From contig JAEYTN010000342.1 in NCBI GenBank assembly GCA_023433985.1, positions 1 through 13,083 on the forward strand: a DNA stretch of 13,083 bases, written 5' to 3'. Numbering within the stretch: position 1 is the first letter of the stretch; each line of letters opens with the position of its first letter. The DNA is from Pseudomonadota bacterium. GTDB lineage: Bacteria; Pseudomonadota; Alphaproteobacteria; Rhizobiales; Devosiaceae. The notes below the pieces were generated by a model, which saw only the letters and a program-made list of their open reading frames with translations, had not been told where the DNA came from and made no database searches. A program made the position numbers and the translations under genes. Below are positions 1-6,317 of this stretch, piece by piece.

Positions 1-36
1 CCATCGTAGAGCCTGAGGCGTAAGCGCGGTCGCCGC

Positions 37-252
37 TCAGCGGGGCGGCCGATCGGTCGAACCCGCGGAGTCGGCTGGTTTCGACGCCGTCTCGTCCTGC
101 CGGTCGCGGATCGGCCGGTCCGCCGGATCGAGAATACGGTGCGCCGCCCCGTCCATGTCCTCGTACTGACCATTGCGGACGGTCCAGAGGAACACGAGGA
201 ACGCAACTCCGCCCATGGCGATAGCGACGGGGATAAGGACGATCAGTCCCAT
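37..252 (-). CDS. ccoS: CcoS/FixS, cbb3-type cytochrome oxidase assembly protein
   Basis: A 71-residue protein with one N-terminal membrane helix (about residues 2-24, starting MGLIVLIPVAIAMGG) followed by the CcoS signature FLWTVRNGQYEDMDGAAHRIL and a short polar tail. In the family, CcoS is a small inner-membrane protein needed to mature the cbb3 oxidase, acting with the copper-exporting ATPase CcoI. The length is normal for the family and the start is the first Met before the helix. It lies 103 bases downstream of the CopC-CopD gene on the same strand. In most genomes ccoS directly follows ccoI, which is not seen here. An ATG on the minus strand at 4-2 could begin a further gene, but only one codon is visible. 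Family call is firm; why it sits here is inference. Confidence 0.88.
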   Translation of the reverse strand: MGLIVLIPVAIAMGGVAFLVFLWTVRNGQYEDMDGAAHRILDPADRPIRDRQDETASKPADSAGSTDRPPR

Positions 253-355
253 GCTTCCGATTTCCCAGGTGGCTTTCGATTGATTCTACCCACGAGTGTG
301 GCCACCCGGCGACCGATGCACCGGAAATACGCTCCGGCCGGCTCGGCTACTCGAA

Positions 356-1972
356 CTATTGCCCCAGGGTTGCCTCACCCGACAGGCGGACGAGCTTGAA
401 ATCGGAGACGCGGACCTGCAGCTCGATCTCCCACGTGCCCGTGATCGGTATCTGCAGTGGCGCGGCCGTCCACCGGCCATCGGGCGACAGCGTAGCAATG
501 GTCTTGAACGGCTCCATGCCCAGCGCCGGCTGGCTCAGCGAGACGACGATACCCTTGGCGGTCAGCGGCGCCGCGCCATCGGTGAGCTGGATATAGGCAG
601 TGTTGGCGCCGACCCGGCCGGACGTGAACGCCAGCTCGGCCACCACTCCGTCGCCCTCGAGCCGGAGCTGCGGCCCAGCCTGCTCCGACGAGGGCTGCTC
701 CACCGCCTGAGCCACTTCGAGGGCCCGCGGCGGCGGCGTGAAGCGCCAGCCTGAAACCAGCGCGAGCACCGCGGCGATGAGGAACAGCTCGACCACGATG
801 GTGCCCTGCATGTGGGTGCGGGAAATCAGGTCGCCGCGCGCCGCGGGTGCCGTCAGCACCCAGCGGTTCCAGCTGGCGATCGCGAACAGCACTCCGAGCA
901 GGAGGAGTTTCGATGCCAGGATCAGTCCATACGGCGTCAGCCAGGCAGGTCCCGGCCACCCCAGTTGCACCACCGCGAGCACGACTCCCGAGACGACCAG
1001 CGGTCCTATCGCGAACGGGATCAACCTCGAGAACCGGATCAGCGGGCGTGCCGAGGCCCGGCGCCCCTGCTTGAGCACGATGGCAAGCGGAAACAGGCCG
1101 CCCACCCACCACGCAATGCAGGCGATGTGGAGGAATACCGCCACCCGCGTCAGCCATTGTGGGTCGGCTGCCGCCGCATGACCGCTCAATGCGATCGCCA
1201 AGGCGGCGACAACGATGGCCAGTGAAGAAAGCGCCACCGCGAAGCGCCGGCGCCCCATCAGGGAGACCAGGGCGGCAAGAAACGCCAGCCCCTCCAGCAC
1301 GCTGGTAGCGCCATACGGGCTTGAGAACCCGACCGACCACACCCCCGGCTCGGCGAGGGACGGCAATCCCTTGCCCAGGGTGTCGAGGCCGTGGAGGCCG
1401 ATGGTGGCGAGCGCGCTCAGCAGTCCGACGGAGACTGACACGGCAATGACGAGTCGGGCGGCGGGCGGGAGCGGCGCGATGGCGCGGAATCCAGTGCCGC
1501 CCACGCCGACGAACAGCGCAACGAAGGTGATCGCCCGCGCCAGCCAGAGCAGGAAGGCCGCGAGCGGGTCGGATTGCTGTGGCACCTCGGCCGTGCCGCT
1601 CACCTGGCCCACGGAGAACACGATGGCGCCGGCAACCGGGTGACCATCGTCGGAAACGACGCGGTAGCTCAGTACGCTGGTGCCGCGGGCGCGGAACTGC
1701 GGCGGGAGGGCGATGCTGAGCACCGCCCCTGCGCTGGTAACGTCGGTGAGTTGCTCCGAGGTGCCGTCGGGGTGCACCAGCGTGGCGGCGAGCGGGGACA
1801 CCGGCTCGCTGAAGGTGAGGTCCACCCCCGCCGGGCGTTGCTCGAGGACCGAGCCGCTTTCCGGGTTCGTGGAGATCAGCACCGCGTGGGCGAAGGCCGG
1901 CAGGCTGGCCGCCCACAGGATGAGGGCGACCAGCGACAGCAGGATAGGCCGGCGCGGCGACTGCGTCGTCAT
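356..1972 (-). CDS. copCD: CopC-CopD fusion, copper binding and import protein (YcnJ-like)
   Basis: A 538-residue three-part protein. Residues below are counted from a GTG six codons further upstream (1990), also a possible start. A signal segment ends in PAFA before His35, so the mature protein would begin with His. A CopC domain runs to about residue 130 and carries the SDDGHPVAG motif (Asp115, His117), which with the N-terminal His forms the usual Cu(II) site. The Met-rich Cu(I) site of some CopC proteins is absent. About residues 135-430 hold several hydrophobic helices of the CopD type. A C-terminal domain (about 435-544) of beta-strand character resembles the YtkA-like tail of B. subtilis YcnJ. 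The family brings copper across the inner membrane. The gene follows ycnI with a gap of about 28 bases (or 10 with the GTG start), so the two are probably one operon. I see no strong ribosome site at either start. Confidence 0.85.
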   Translation of the reverse strand: MTTQSPRRPILLSLVALILWAASLPAFAHAVLISTNPESGSVLEQRPAGVDLTFSEPVSPLAATLVHPDGTSEQLTDVTSAGAVLSIALPPQFRARGTSVLSYRVVSDDGHPVAGAIVFSVGQVSGTAEVPQQSDPLAAFLLWLARAITFVALFVGVGGTGFRAIAPLPPAARLVIAVSVSVGLLSALATIGLHGLDTLGKGLPSLAEPGVWSVGFSSPYGATSVLEGLAFLAALVSLMGRRRFAVALSSLAIVVAALAIALSGHAAAADPQWLTRVAVFLHIACIAWWVGGLFPLAIVLKQGRRASARPLIRFSRLIPFAIGPLVVSGVVLAVVQLGWPGPAWLTPYGLILASKLLLLGVLFAIASWNRWVLTAPAARGDLISRTHMQGTIVVELFLIAAVLALVSGWRFTPPPRALEVAQAVEQPSSEQAGPQLRLEGDGVVAELAFTSGRVGANTAYIQLTDGAAPLTAKGIVVSLSQPALGMEPFKTIATLSPDGRWTAAPLQIPITGTWEIELQVRVSDFKLVRLSGEATLGQ

Positions 1973-2000
1973 GGGTATCGTCCGCGCCACCTCGGCAGGG

Positions 2001-2540
2001 TCAATGATGGTGGCCGCTGGCCTCGGCCGGCGTCAGCGATACCGAAGGGGCCGGCAACTCAGCCTCGGGATCTCCGCTGGTGTCGATCCAGGCATCCTCC
2101 TCGTCGCCGCAGATCTGGATGACGGGGAAGTAAAACGTGCTGCCGGCCTCGAGGGCGCCGCCAAAGGTGCCGCGGAAGACGAACTCGTCAAACTGGTCGT
2201 CGGGGAGTTCCCCACCCGACCAAGAGACTTCGGTCACGCCTTCGGTCAGGGTGGTGCCGTGGTTCTCGAACGGGGTGGCATAGGGACCGGTGACTGTCTT
2301 TACCTCCCAGCCCGCCTTTGGCATGGGCTTCACGTTGTAAAAGCCTTCCGGAATCTGGACACGGAGCGCCGTGGTCGCCTTGCCCCCACAGCCGTGAGCG
2401 GCAACCAGCACGGCCTTGAAGGTGCTGCCGACCACGGCTTCCTTGGTGGTGAGGGAAATATGCGCCGCGGCGGGGACCGTCATGGCCGCCAGGGCCGCGA
2501 TAGTGAATGCAGCTGCCGTGATATTCCTGGAAATGATCAT
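2001..2540 (-). CDS. ycnI: YcnI-family (DUF1775) periplasmic copper-binding protein
   Basis: A 179-residue protein beginning MIISRNITAA. The start is fixed by a good ribosome site (aaggaga, about 7 bases upstream). A signal peptide ends in VPAAA, leaving His27 at the mature N-terminus (HISLTTKEAVVGST). In B. subtilis YcnI this His is part of a copper-binding mono-histidine brace. Other family marks are HGCGG (Cys51), the RVQIPEGF stretch, a GW pair (Trp78), and IQICGDEEDAW (Cys144, Trp151); the two cysteines probably form a disulfide. The protein ends in GHHH, possibly an extra metal site. I see no membrane anchor at the C-terminus, unlike the Bacillus protein, so it is probably soluble in the periplasm. 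It is the first gene of a leftward copper operon and is divergent from the pseudoazurin-nirK operon. Confidence 0.87.
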   Translation of the reverse strand: MIISRNITAAAFTIAALAAMTVPAAAHISLTTKEAVVGSTFKAVLVAAHGCGGKATTALRVQIPEGFYNVKPMPKAGWEVKTVTGPYATPFENHGTTLTEGVTEVSWSGGELPDDQFDEFVFRGTFGGALEAGSTFYFPVIQICGDEEDAWIDTSGDPEAELPAPSVSLTPAEASGHHH

Positions 2541-2827
2541 ACACGTCTCCTTTGGGCGGCTTGCGAGAACTCCCCGGGCCGCCAGGGTGGCACGGACGCC
2601 GCGCGTCCAGCTTGGGGCTCTTCCCACAGCAAGTATACCCCTCCCATTTTGATCGGCGAGTTTCTTTGTTCCAGCACAACCAACCGTGCTTTCGCCGAAC
2701 CAGATGACCCCGACTTGCCGGCACCACCATTTCGCCGCGCTCTTTGCGCTAGAACAAAATGCACCCGCGGCAAATGGAGGAAGAAGGCGCCGCGGGACAC
2801 AACAACATGTCCCGGCGGAGAATTGAA
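2541..2827. promoter_or_regulatory. Divergent intergenic region between the ycnI and pseudoazurin operons
   Basis: These 287 bases separate two gene sets read in opposite directions and must hold both promoters. I found no convincing copper-responsive (CueR-type) dyad. A short imperfect dyad, agcac-N8-gtgct, lies at 2673-2690. A better FNR/NnrR-type site lies at 2744-2757 and is listed separately. An open reading frame extends the pseudoazurin frame back to 2759, but that extension lacks a signal peptide and a ribosome site, so I treat it as leader. Confidence 0.6.
2744..2757 (+). promoter_or_regulatory. Candidate NnrR/FNR-type operator upstream of pseudoazurin
   Basis: The 14-base sequence TTGCGCTAGAACAA has the TTG-N8-CAA layout of FNR/CRP-superfamily sites. 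The left half TTGCG equals the half-site usually quoted for the nitric-oxide regulator NnrR in alphaproteobacteria. The right half AACAA departs from the ideal. The centre lies about 77 bases before the pseudoazurin ATG, which would suit class II activation with a leader of about 36 bases. No clear -10 box is visible at the matching distance. Confidence 0.4.
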
Positions 2828-3274
2828 ATGCTCACCACCATCAAGGCCCTTGCCATCACCACCGCGCTGCTCGGCGCGGCAGTCATCCCGGCAGCGGCCG
2901 CGGACTTCGAGGTCCGGCTGTTGCAGGACAAGGCCACCGGCGCCCTGGTTTTCGAGCCCATGGTCACCAAGGTTGCCGTCGGTGACACCGTGACGTTCGT
3001 GCCCACGCAGAAGGGCCACAATGTCGAGGCGATAAAGGACATGTTGCCGGCCACAGCCAAGACCTTCAAGGGAGCGGCTGGCGAACGGCTCGCCGTCACG
3101 TTCACCGAGCCAGGCACCTATGGAGTGAAGTGCACGCCATTTGCCGGCGCAGGAATGGTGGGTCTCGTGGTCGTCGGCGCGGACCCTGTCGACCCAAATG
3201 CGGTGGACGGGACCCACCTGCCGCACCGTGCGATCCAGGGATTGCGAACTGCCGTTGAATACGCAGCGCGCTGA
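2828..3274 (+). CDS. paz: Pseudoazurin paralogue with a substituted copper ligand (His to Phe)
   Basis: A 148-residue exported cupredoxin. The start MLTTIKALAI is preceded by ggag 8-9 bases upstream and opens a signal peptide ending in PAAAA before DFEV. The pseudoazurin fold is clear: FEPMVTKVAVGDTVTF, then KGHNVE with His64, then YGVKCTPFAGAGMVGLV with Cys102 and Met110. These match His40, Cys78 and Met86 of mature pseudoazurins with a constant offset of 24. The position of the fourth ligand, His81, is Phe105 (codon ttt). A normal type 1 blue copper site therefore cannot form as usual. The C-terminal tail has two further histidines (THLPH). It is the first gene of a rightward set with a second, intact pseudoazurin and nirK. 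It may be a copper carrier or an altered electron carrier rather than a standard NirK donor; that is inference. The reading frame is intact, so decay is not evident. Confidence 0.85.
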   Translation: MLTTIKALAITTALLGAAVIPAAAADFEVRLLQDKATGALVFEPMVTKVAVGDTVTFVPTQKGHNVEAIKDMLPATAKTFKGAAGERLAVTFTEPGTYGVKCTPFAGAGMVGLVVVGADPVDPNAVDGTHLPHRAIQGLRTAVEYAAR

Positions 3275-3373
3275 ATCCCCCATCTGCCCTTAACGGGCTC
3301 TGAACCTATGCTGGCCAAGTTCGCTTTGCCTCAGCTTGCATCGCCAGGCCCAAGGACAACAAGGAGAAGACCG

Positions 3374-3832
3374 ATGAAATTTTACAAGATTGCCGGGTTA
3401 GCCGTGGCGGTGGCCTCGCTGGCAATGGCAAGCCCCGTGTGGGCTGCGGACCATCAGGTGAAAATGGTCAACAAGGATTCCGAAGGGCGGCCGATGCAGT
3501 TCGAGCCCGCGTTCCTCGCGATTGCGCCGGGCGACACCGTAACCTTCGTGCCTACCGATAAAGCACATAACGCGGAGTTCCTGCCGGGCATGCTCCCCGA
3601 GGGCGCCGAGGAGTGGAAGGGCAAGGTCAACGAGGCGATTACCGTGACCTACAGCGTCGAAGGGTTCTACGGAGTCCGGTGCGCGCCGCATTTCGGGATG
3701 GGTATGGTTGGCCTGATCCAGGTTGGCGACAGTGCGACGCTTCCCGACGTAAGCGGTGTCAAACTGCCCGGCAAGGCCAAGACGCGGATGACGGAACTCC
3801 TCGGCCAGGTCGGTGTGCCGCCGGCGAACTAA
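3374..3832 (+). CDS. paz: Pseudoazurin, electron donor to copper nitrite reductase
   Basis: A 152-residue periplasmic blue copper protein. The start MKFYKIAGLA follows a strong ribosome site (aaggaga, 6 bases upstream). The signal peptide ends in SPVWA before ADHQVK. All four type 1 copper ligands are present: His65 in KAHNAEF, then Cys103, His106 and Met111 in RCAPHFGMGMVGL. Pseudoazurins pass single electrons to NirK and, in some species, to nitrous oxide reductase. The gene lies 99 bases after the first pseudoazurin and 39 bases before nirK, so it is very probably co-transcribed with nirK. It is clearly related to its upstream neighbour and looks like the product of a duplication, but it retained the full copper site. 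Confidence 0.93.
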   Translation: MKFYKIAGLAVAVASLAMASPVWAADHQVKMVNKDSEGRPMQFEPAFLAIAPGDTVTFVPTDKAHNAEFLPGMLPEGAEEWKGKVNEAITVTYSVEGFYGVRCAPHFGMGMVGLIQVGDSATLPDVSGVKLPGKAKTRMTELLGQVGVPPAN

Positions 3833-3871
3833 CCCCCGAGCACGACAATCGTAGAAACTGGAGAATATAAC

Positions 3872-5053
3872 ATGTCGAAGACCGAGAACGGGCATGCGCC
3901 GGCAGCGGTGACGGAGCCCATCGGACAGGCGGGGCTGAGCAGGCGAAACCTGTTGGTGGGGTCGGCGGGGCTGACCCTCGGCGCCCTCGCGGCCGCCGGT
4001 ACCGCAAATGCACAGGCGGCGGCGCCTGCTCACGGCTCCGGCCACATGTCGGCGGCGGGGGGGACAAGCCTCAGCGGGCGCCTGTACCAGGTGAATCCGG
4101 GAATGCCGCAGCACGCCGACATCGCCCATGATCCGGCCGATATCCCGCCGCCGATCTCGCGCCGCGAACCCCAGACCGTGCGGGTCGACCTCGAGACGGT
4201 GGAACTCGAAGCGCACCTTGGCGGAGACAGTACCTTCCGCTTCTGGACGTTCAACGGTCGAGTGCCCGGCCCCTTCGTCCGCGTCCGCGTCGGTGACACG
4301 GTGGAGGTGCATCTCAAGAACAACGAAGAGAGCTGGATGGCCCACAACGTGGACTTCCATGCTGCGACCGGTCCCGGCGGCGGGGCGGTGCTGACCACGG
4401 CCATGCCGGGCGAGGAATTCGCTTTCAAGTTCAAGGCGCTGAACCCGGGCCTCTACGTTTACCACTGCGCCGTACCGCCCGTGGCCATGCATATCGCTGC
4501 AGGCATGTACGGGATGATCCTCGTAGAGCCGGAGGACGGGCTTCCGCCGGTCGACCGTGAATATTACGTGATGCAGGGTGAAATCTATACGGAAGAGGCA
4601 ATGGGCACCCCGGGCCTGCTCAGCGAGAGCTATGAAAAGCTCCTCAACGAGCGGCCGGAGTACTTCGTGTTCAACGGCCATGTGGGCGCGCTGACCGAGC
4701 ACTTCCCGTTGACAGCGAAAGTCGGCGAGACCGTCCGCATCTTCTTCGGAGTCGGTGGTCCCAACTACACGTCCTCGTTCCATGTCATCGGCGAGATATT
4801 CGATCGGGTGTACAACATGGGGTCGGTGACCAGCCCGCCGCTCACTGACGTGCAGACCGTTACGGTGCCTTCAGGTGGCGCGGCCATCGTGGAGTTCAAG
4901 TGCGAGGTGCCAGGCAGGTACGTGCTCGTCGACCACGCCCTGTCGCGTGCCGAGCGCGGTCTTGCCGGTTACCTGGTCGTCGAAGGCGAGGAGCAGCCGG
5001 ATATCTTCTCGAGCATCGGCGCGCCCCCGGACCCGGCTATGTCGGGCCACTGA
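3872..5053 (+). CDS. nirK: Copper-containing nitrite reductase NirK (AniA-like class), Tat-exported
   Basis: A 393-residue enzyme that reduces nitrite to nitric oxide in the periplasm, as a trimer. A Tat signal is visible (SRRNLLVGSAGLTLG, residues 23-37, ending near ANAQA). The first cupredoxin domain gives type 1 ligands His158, Cys199, His207 and Met212, and type 2 ligands His163 and His198. The catalytic Asp161 lies in AHNVDFH. The second domain supplies the catalytic His304 (SFHVIGEIFDRVY) and the third type 2 ligand, His355 (LVDHALSRA). The loop HCAVPPVAMHIAAGMYG follows the Neisseria AniA pattern rather than the class I pattern of Alcaligenes-type enzymes. No extra cytochrome or cupredoxin domain is fused. 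The ribosome site ggag lies 8 bases before the ATG. The frequent partner nirV is not present in this window. Confidence 0.96.
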   Translation: MSKTENGHAPAAVTEPIGQAGLSRRNLLVGSAGLTLGALAAAGTANAQAAAPAHGSGHMSAAGGTSLSGRLYQVNPGMPQHADIAHDPADIPPPISRREPQTVRVDLETVELEAHLGGDSTFRFWTFNGRVPGPFVRVRVGDTVEVHLKNNEESWMAHNVDFHAATGPGGGAVLTTAMPGEEFAFKFKALNPGLYVYHCAVPPVAMHIAAGMYGMILVEPEDGLPPVDREYYVMQGEIYTEEAMGTPGLLSESYEKLLNERPEYFVFNGHVGALTEHFPLTAKVGETVRIFFGVGGPNYTSSFHVIGEIFDRVYNMGSVTSPPLTDVQTVTVPSGGAAIVEFKCEVPGRYVLVDHALSRAERGLAGYLVVEGEEQPDIFSSIGAPPDPAMSGH

Positions 5054-5067
5054 GCGCGCAATCCCTG

Positions 5068-5094
5068 CGGGTGGCGGCCCTCAGTCGCCACCCG
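5068..5094 (+). terminator. Hairpin after nirK, possible terminator or attenuator
   Basis: A perfect 9-bp stem (cgggtggcg at 5068-5076 pairing with cgccacccg at 5086-5094) closes a 9-base loop. It begins 15 bases after the nirK stop and is followed by ttgtcttctt, a weak T-rich run. It sits between nirK and the His-rich protein gene and could lower expression of that gene or protect the nirK mRNA end. A strong run of Ts is lacking, so full termination is uncertain. Confidence 0.55.
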
Positions 5095-5156
5095 TTGTCT
5101 TCTTGAGGCCAGATCGCGGCAGCGGACAATGGCCCGCTTTTTTCGAGGTGAAGTGA

Positions 5157-6215
5157 ATGTCCTGGTACCGTTCCCGCTCCGCCCTGGTGGCCGCTTCCAT
5201 GGTGTTGCCGCTGCTCGCCGCAGTCCCGACCCTCGGTCAGGAAAGCACGGTGGAAGGCGCCGCGGGGATGCCGGGCATGGAGCCGGCGGTGACCGGACGG
5301 ATGACGGTGCGGGAAACCGGCCCGCTTTCGCGCGAGGTCGAGCTGACCTATACCGATGCCGCAACGGGCCGGCAGGTTGCGGCCTACGATGTCGAGCTCA
5401 CGCAGGAACTGCACATCCTTGCGGTCGACGACCAGTTGAACGAACTGGTGCACGAGCACGTTCGCGAGGCCACAACGGATGGCCGCTTCGTTGCCGAGCT
5501 GCAGTTTCCGCATGCCGGGACTTACCACATTTTCACCGATGTGGTGCCGACTGGCCTGGGTCAGCAGGTGCTGCGCTTTGACGTCATGGTGGGAAGCGTG
5601 CAAGGCGCGTCGCAAGCCCACGGTGGAAACGCGGCTGACGTGACGGGGGGCACCATCTCATCGGTGGATGGTGCCTATACGGTGCAACTGGACGCGAGCC
5701 AGCTGCGGGCCGGGCATGAGGGCGTGATGTCCCTCAACCTGCTCAAGGACGGACAGCCCGCCACTGACCTCGCTCCCTATTTGGGCGTGGCTGCTCATGT
5801 TGTGCTGATCCGGGCCGAGGATCTGGCGTATGTCCACGCTCATGCGCTTGCTGAAGCCAGCGGGACCGGCGACGGCGCGGGACCCGACAGCCACGGCACG
5901 CCAGCCCCGGAACCCGCGCCGATGCACGATCACCCTACGGCTGACGATCATGGCGCGGCGGCCGATGCGTCTGCTTCTTCCGGCGACCTCGCAGCCGGAG
6001 GTGTAGGCTCGCACGATGCCTCCCACGACGTCCCTGCCGGTGAACACGATGCCCACGCAGGTATCATGGGCGACCCGGGGACTGTTCCGGCCGAACTCAG
6101 CGTTTACGTCACGCCGCCCGCACCAGGCACCTATGGCCTCTGGATTGAGTTCGTCGGACGTGACCAGGTAGTCACGGTTCCGTTCAAGATCGACATACCT
6201 CCAGCGCAAGACTGA
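5157..6215 (+). CDS. Exported His-rich protein with a duplicated H-x12-H-x-H domain, probable copper binding
   Basis: A 352-residue protein whose start follows a ribosome site (gaggtga). A signal peptide runs to about LGQ28. I do not recognise a named family. Two related domains are visible. The first has His86, His99 and His101 (HILAVDDQLNELVHEH), then a FPHAGTYHIFTDVVPTG strand with His119 and His124. The second has His214, His227 and His229 (HVVLIRAEDLAYVHAHA), the same 13-residue step, then APGTYGLWIEF. Between HxH and that strand, the second copy carries an insertion (about 231-308) rich in His, Asp, Ala and Gly, with eight histidines including HDH and HDAH. The layout suggests a periplasmic metal-binding or metal-delivery protein, most likely for copper given its neighbours. 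It follows nirK by about 100 bases across a hairpin. A role in NirK metallation or in copper buffering is inference. Confidence 0.75.
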   Translation: MSWYRSRSALVAASMVLPLLAAVPTLGQESTVEGAAGMPGMEPAVTGRMTVRETGPLSREVELTYTDAATGRQVAAYDVELTQELHILAVDDQLNELVHEHVREATTDGRFVAELQFPHAGTYHIFTDVVPTGLGQQVLRFDVMVGSVQGASQAHGGNAADVTGGTISSVDGAYTVQLDASQLRAGHEGVMSLNLLKDGQPATDLAPYLGVAAHVVLIRAEDLAYVHAHALAEASGTGDGAGPDSHGTPAPEPAPMHDHPTADDHGAAADASASSGDLAAGGVGSHDASHDVPAGEHDAHAGIMGDPGTVPAELSVYVTPPAPGTYGLWIEFVGRDQVVTVPFKIDIPPAQD

Positions 6216-6259
6216 CGCCGCTGCGACGCGAGGTAACAGCCGAGTGTCCACTTCGCAGG

Positions 6260-6288
6260 GTGGGCTCAACAGGTGAACGCAACACACT
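6260..6288 (+). repeat. Left terminal inverted repeat of the IS30-family element
   Basis: Begins gtgggctcaac and ends cgcaacacact. It pairs, reversed, with 7461-7489 with 22 of 29 positions equal; mismatches cluster in the middle. It lies 30 bases before the transposase start. Confidence 0.75.
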
Positions 6289-6317
6289 AGTCTTTTGGCA
6301 GGGATGGAGTGTGGGCG

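Noticed and set aside
1..36. Possible start of another minus-strand gene at 4-2
   Set aside because: Only one codon is inside the window and no clear ribosome site precedes it.
2673..2690. Short dyad agcac-N8-gtgct in the divergent region
   Set aside because: Five-base arms are common by chance and fit no copper regulator site I know.
2759..2827. Upstream extension of the first pseudoazurin
   Set aside because: It would place 23 polar residues before the signal peptide, and the ribosome site fits the later ATG at 2828.
3398..4783. Long open frame on the minus strand opposite the second pseudoazurin and nirK (461 residues)
   Set aside because: It is fully antisense to two well-identified genes and has no recognisable motif or ribosome site.
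6250..6260. Target duplication of the IS30-family element
   Set aside because: Bases outside the two inverted repeats do not show a convincing 2-3 base match, and the exact ends are uncertain by a base or so.
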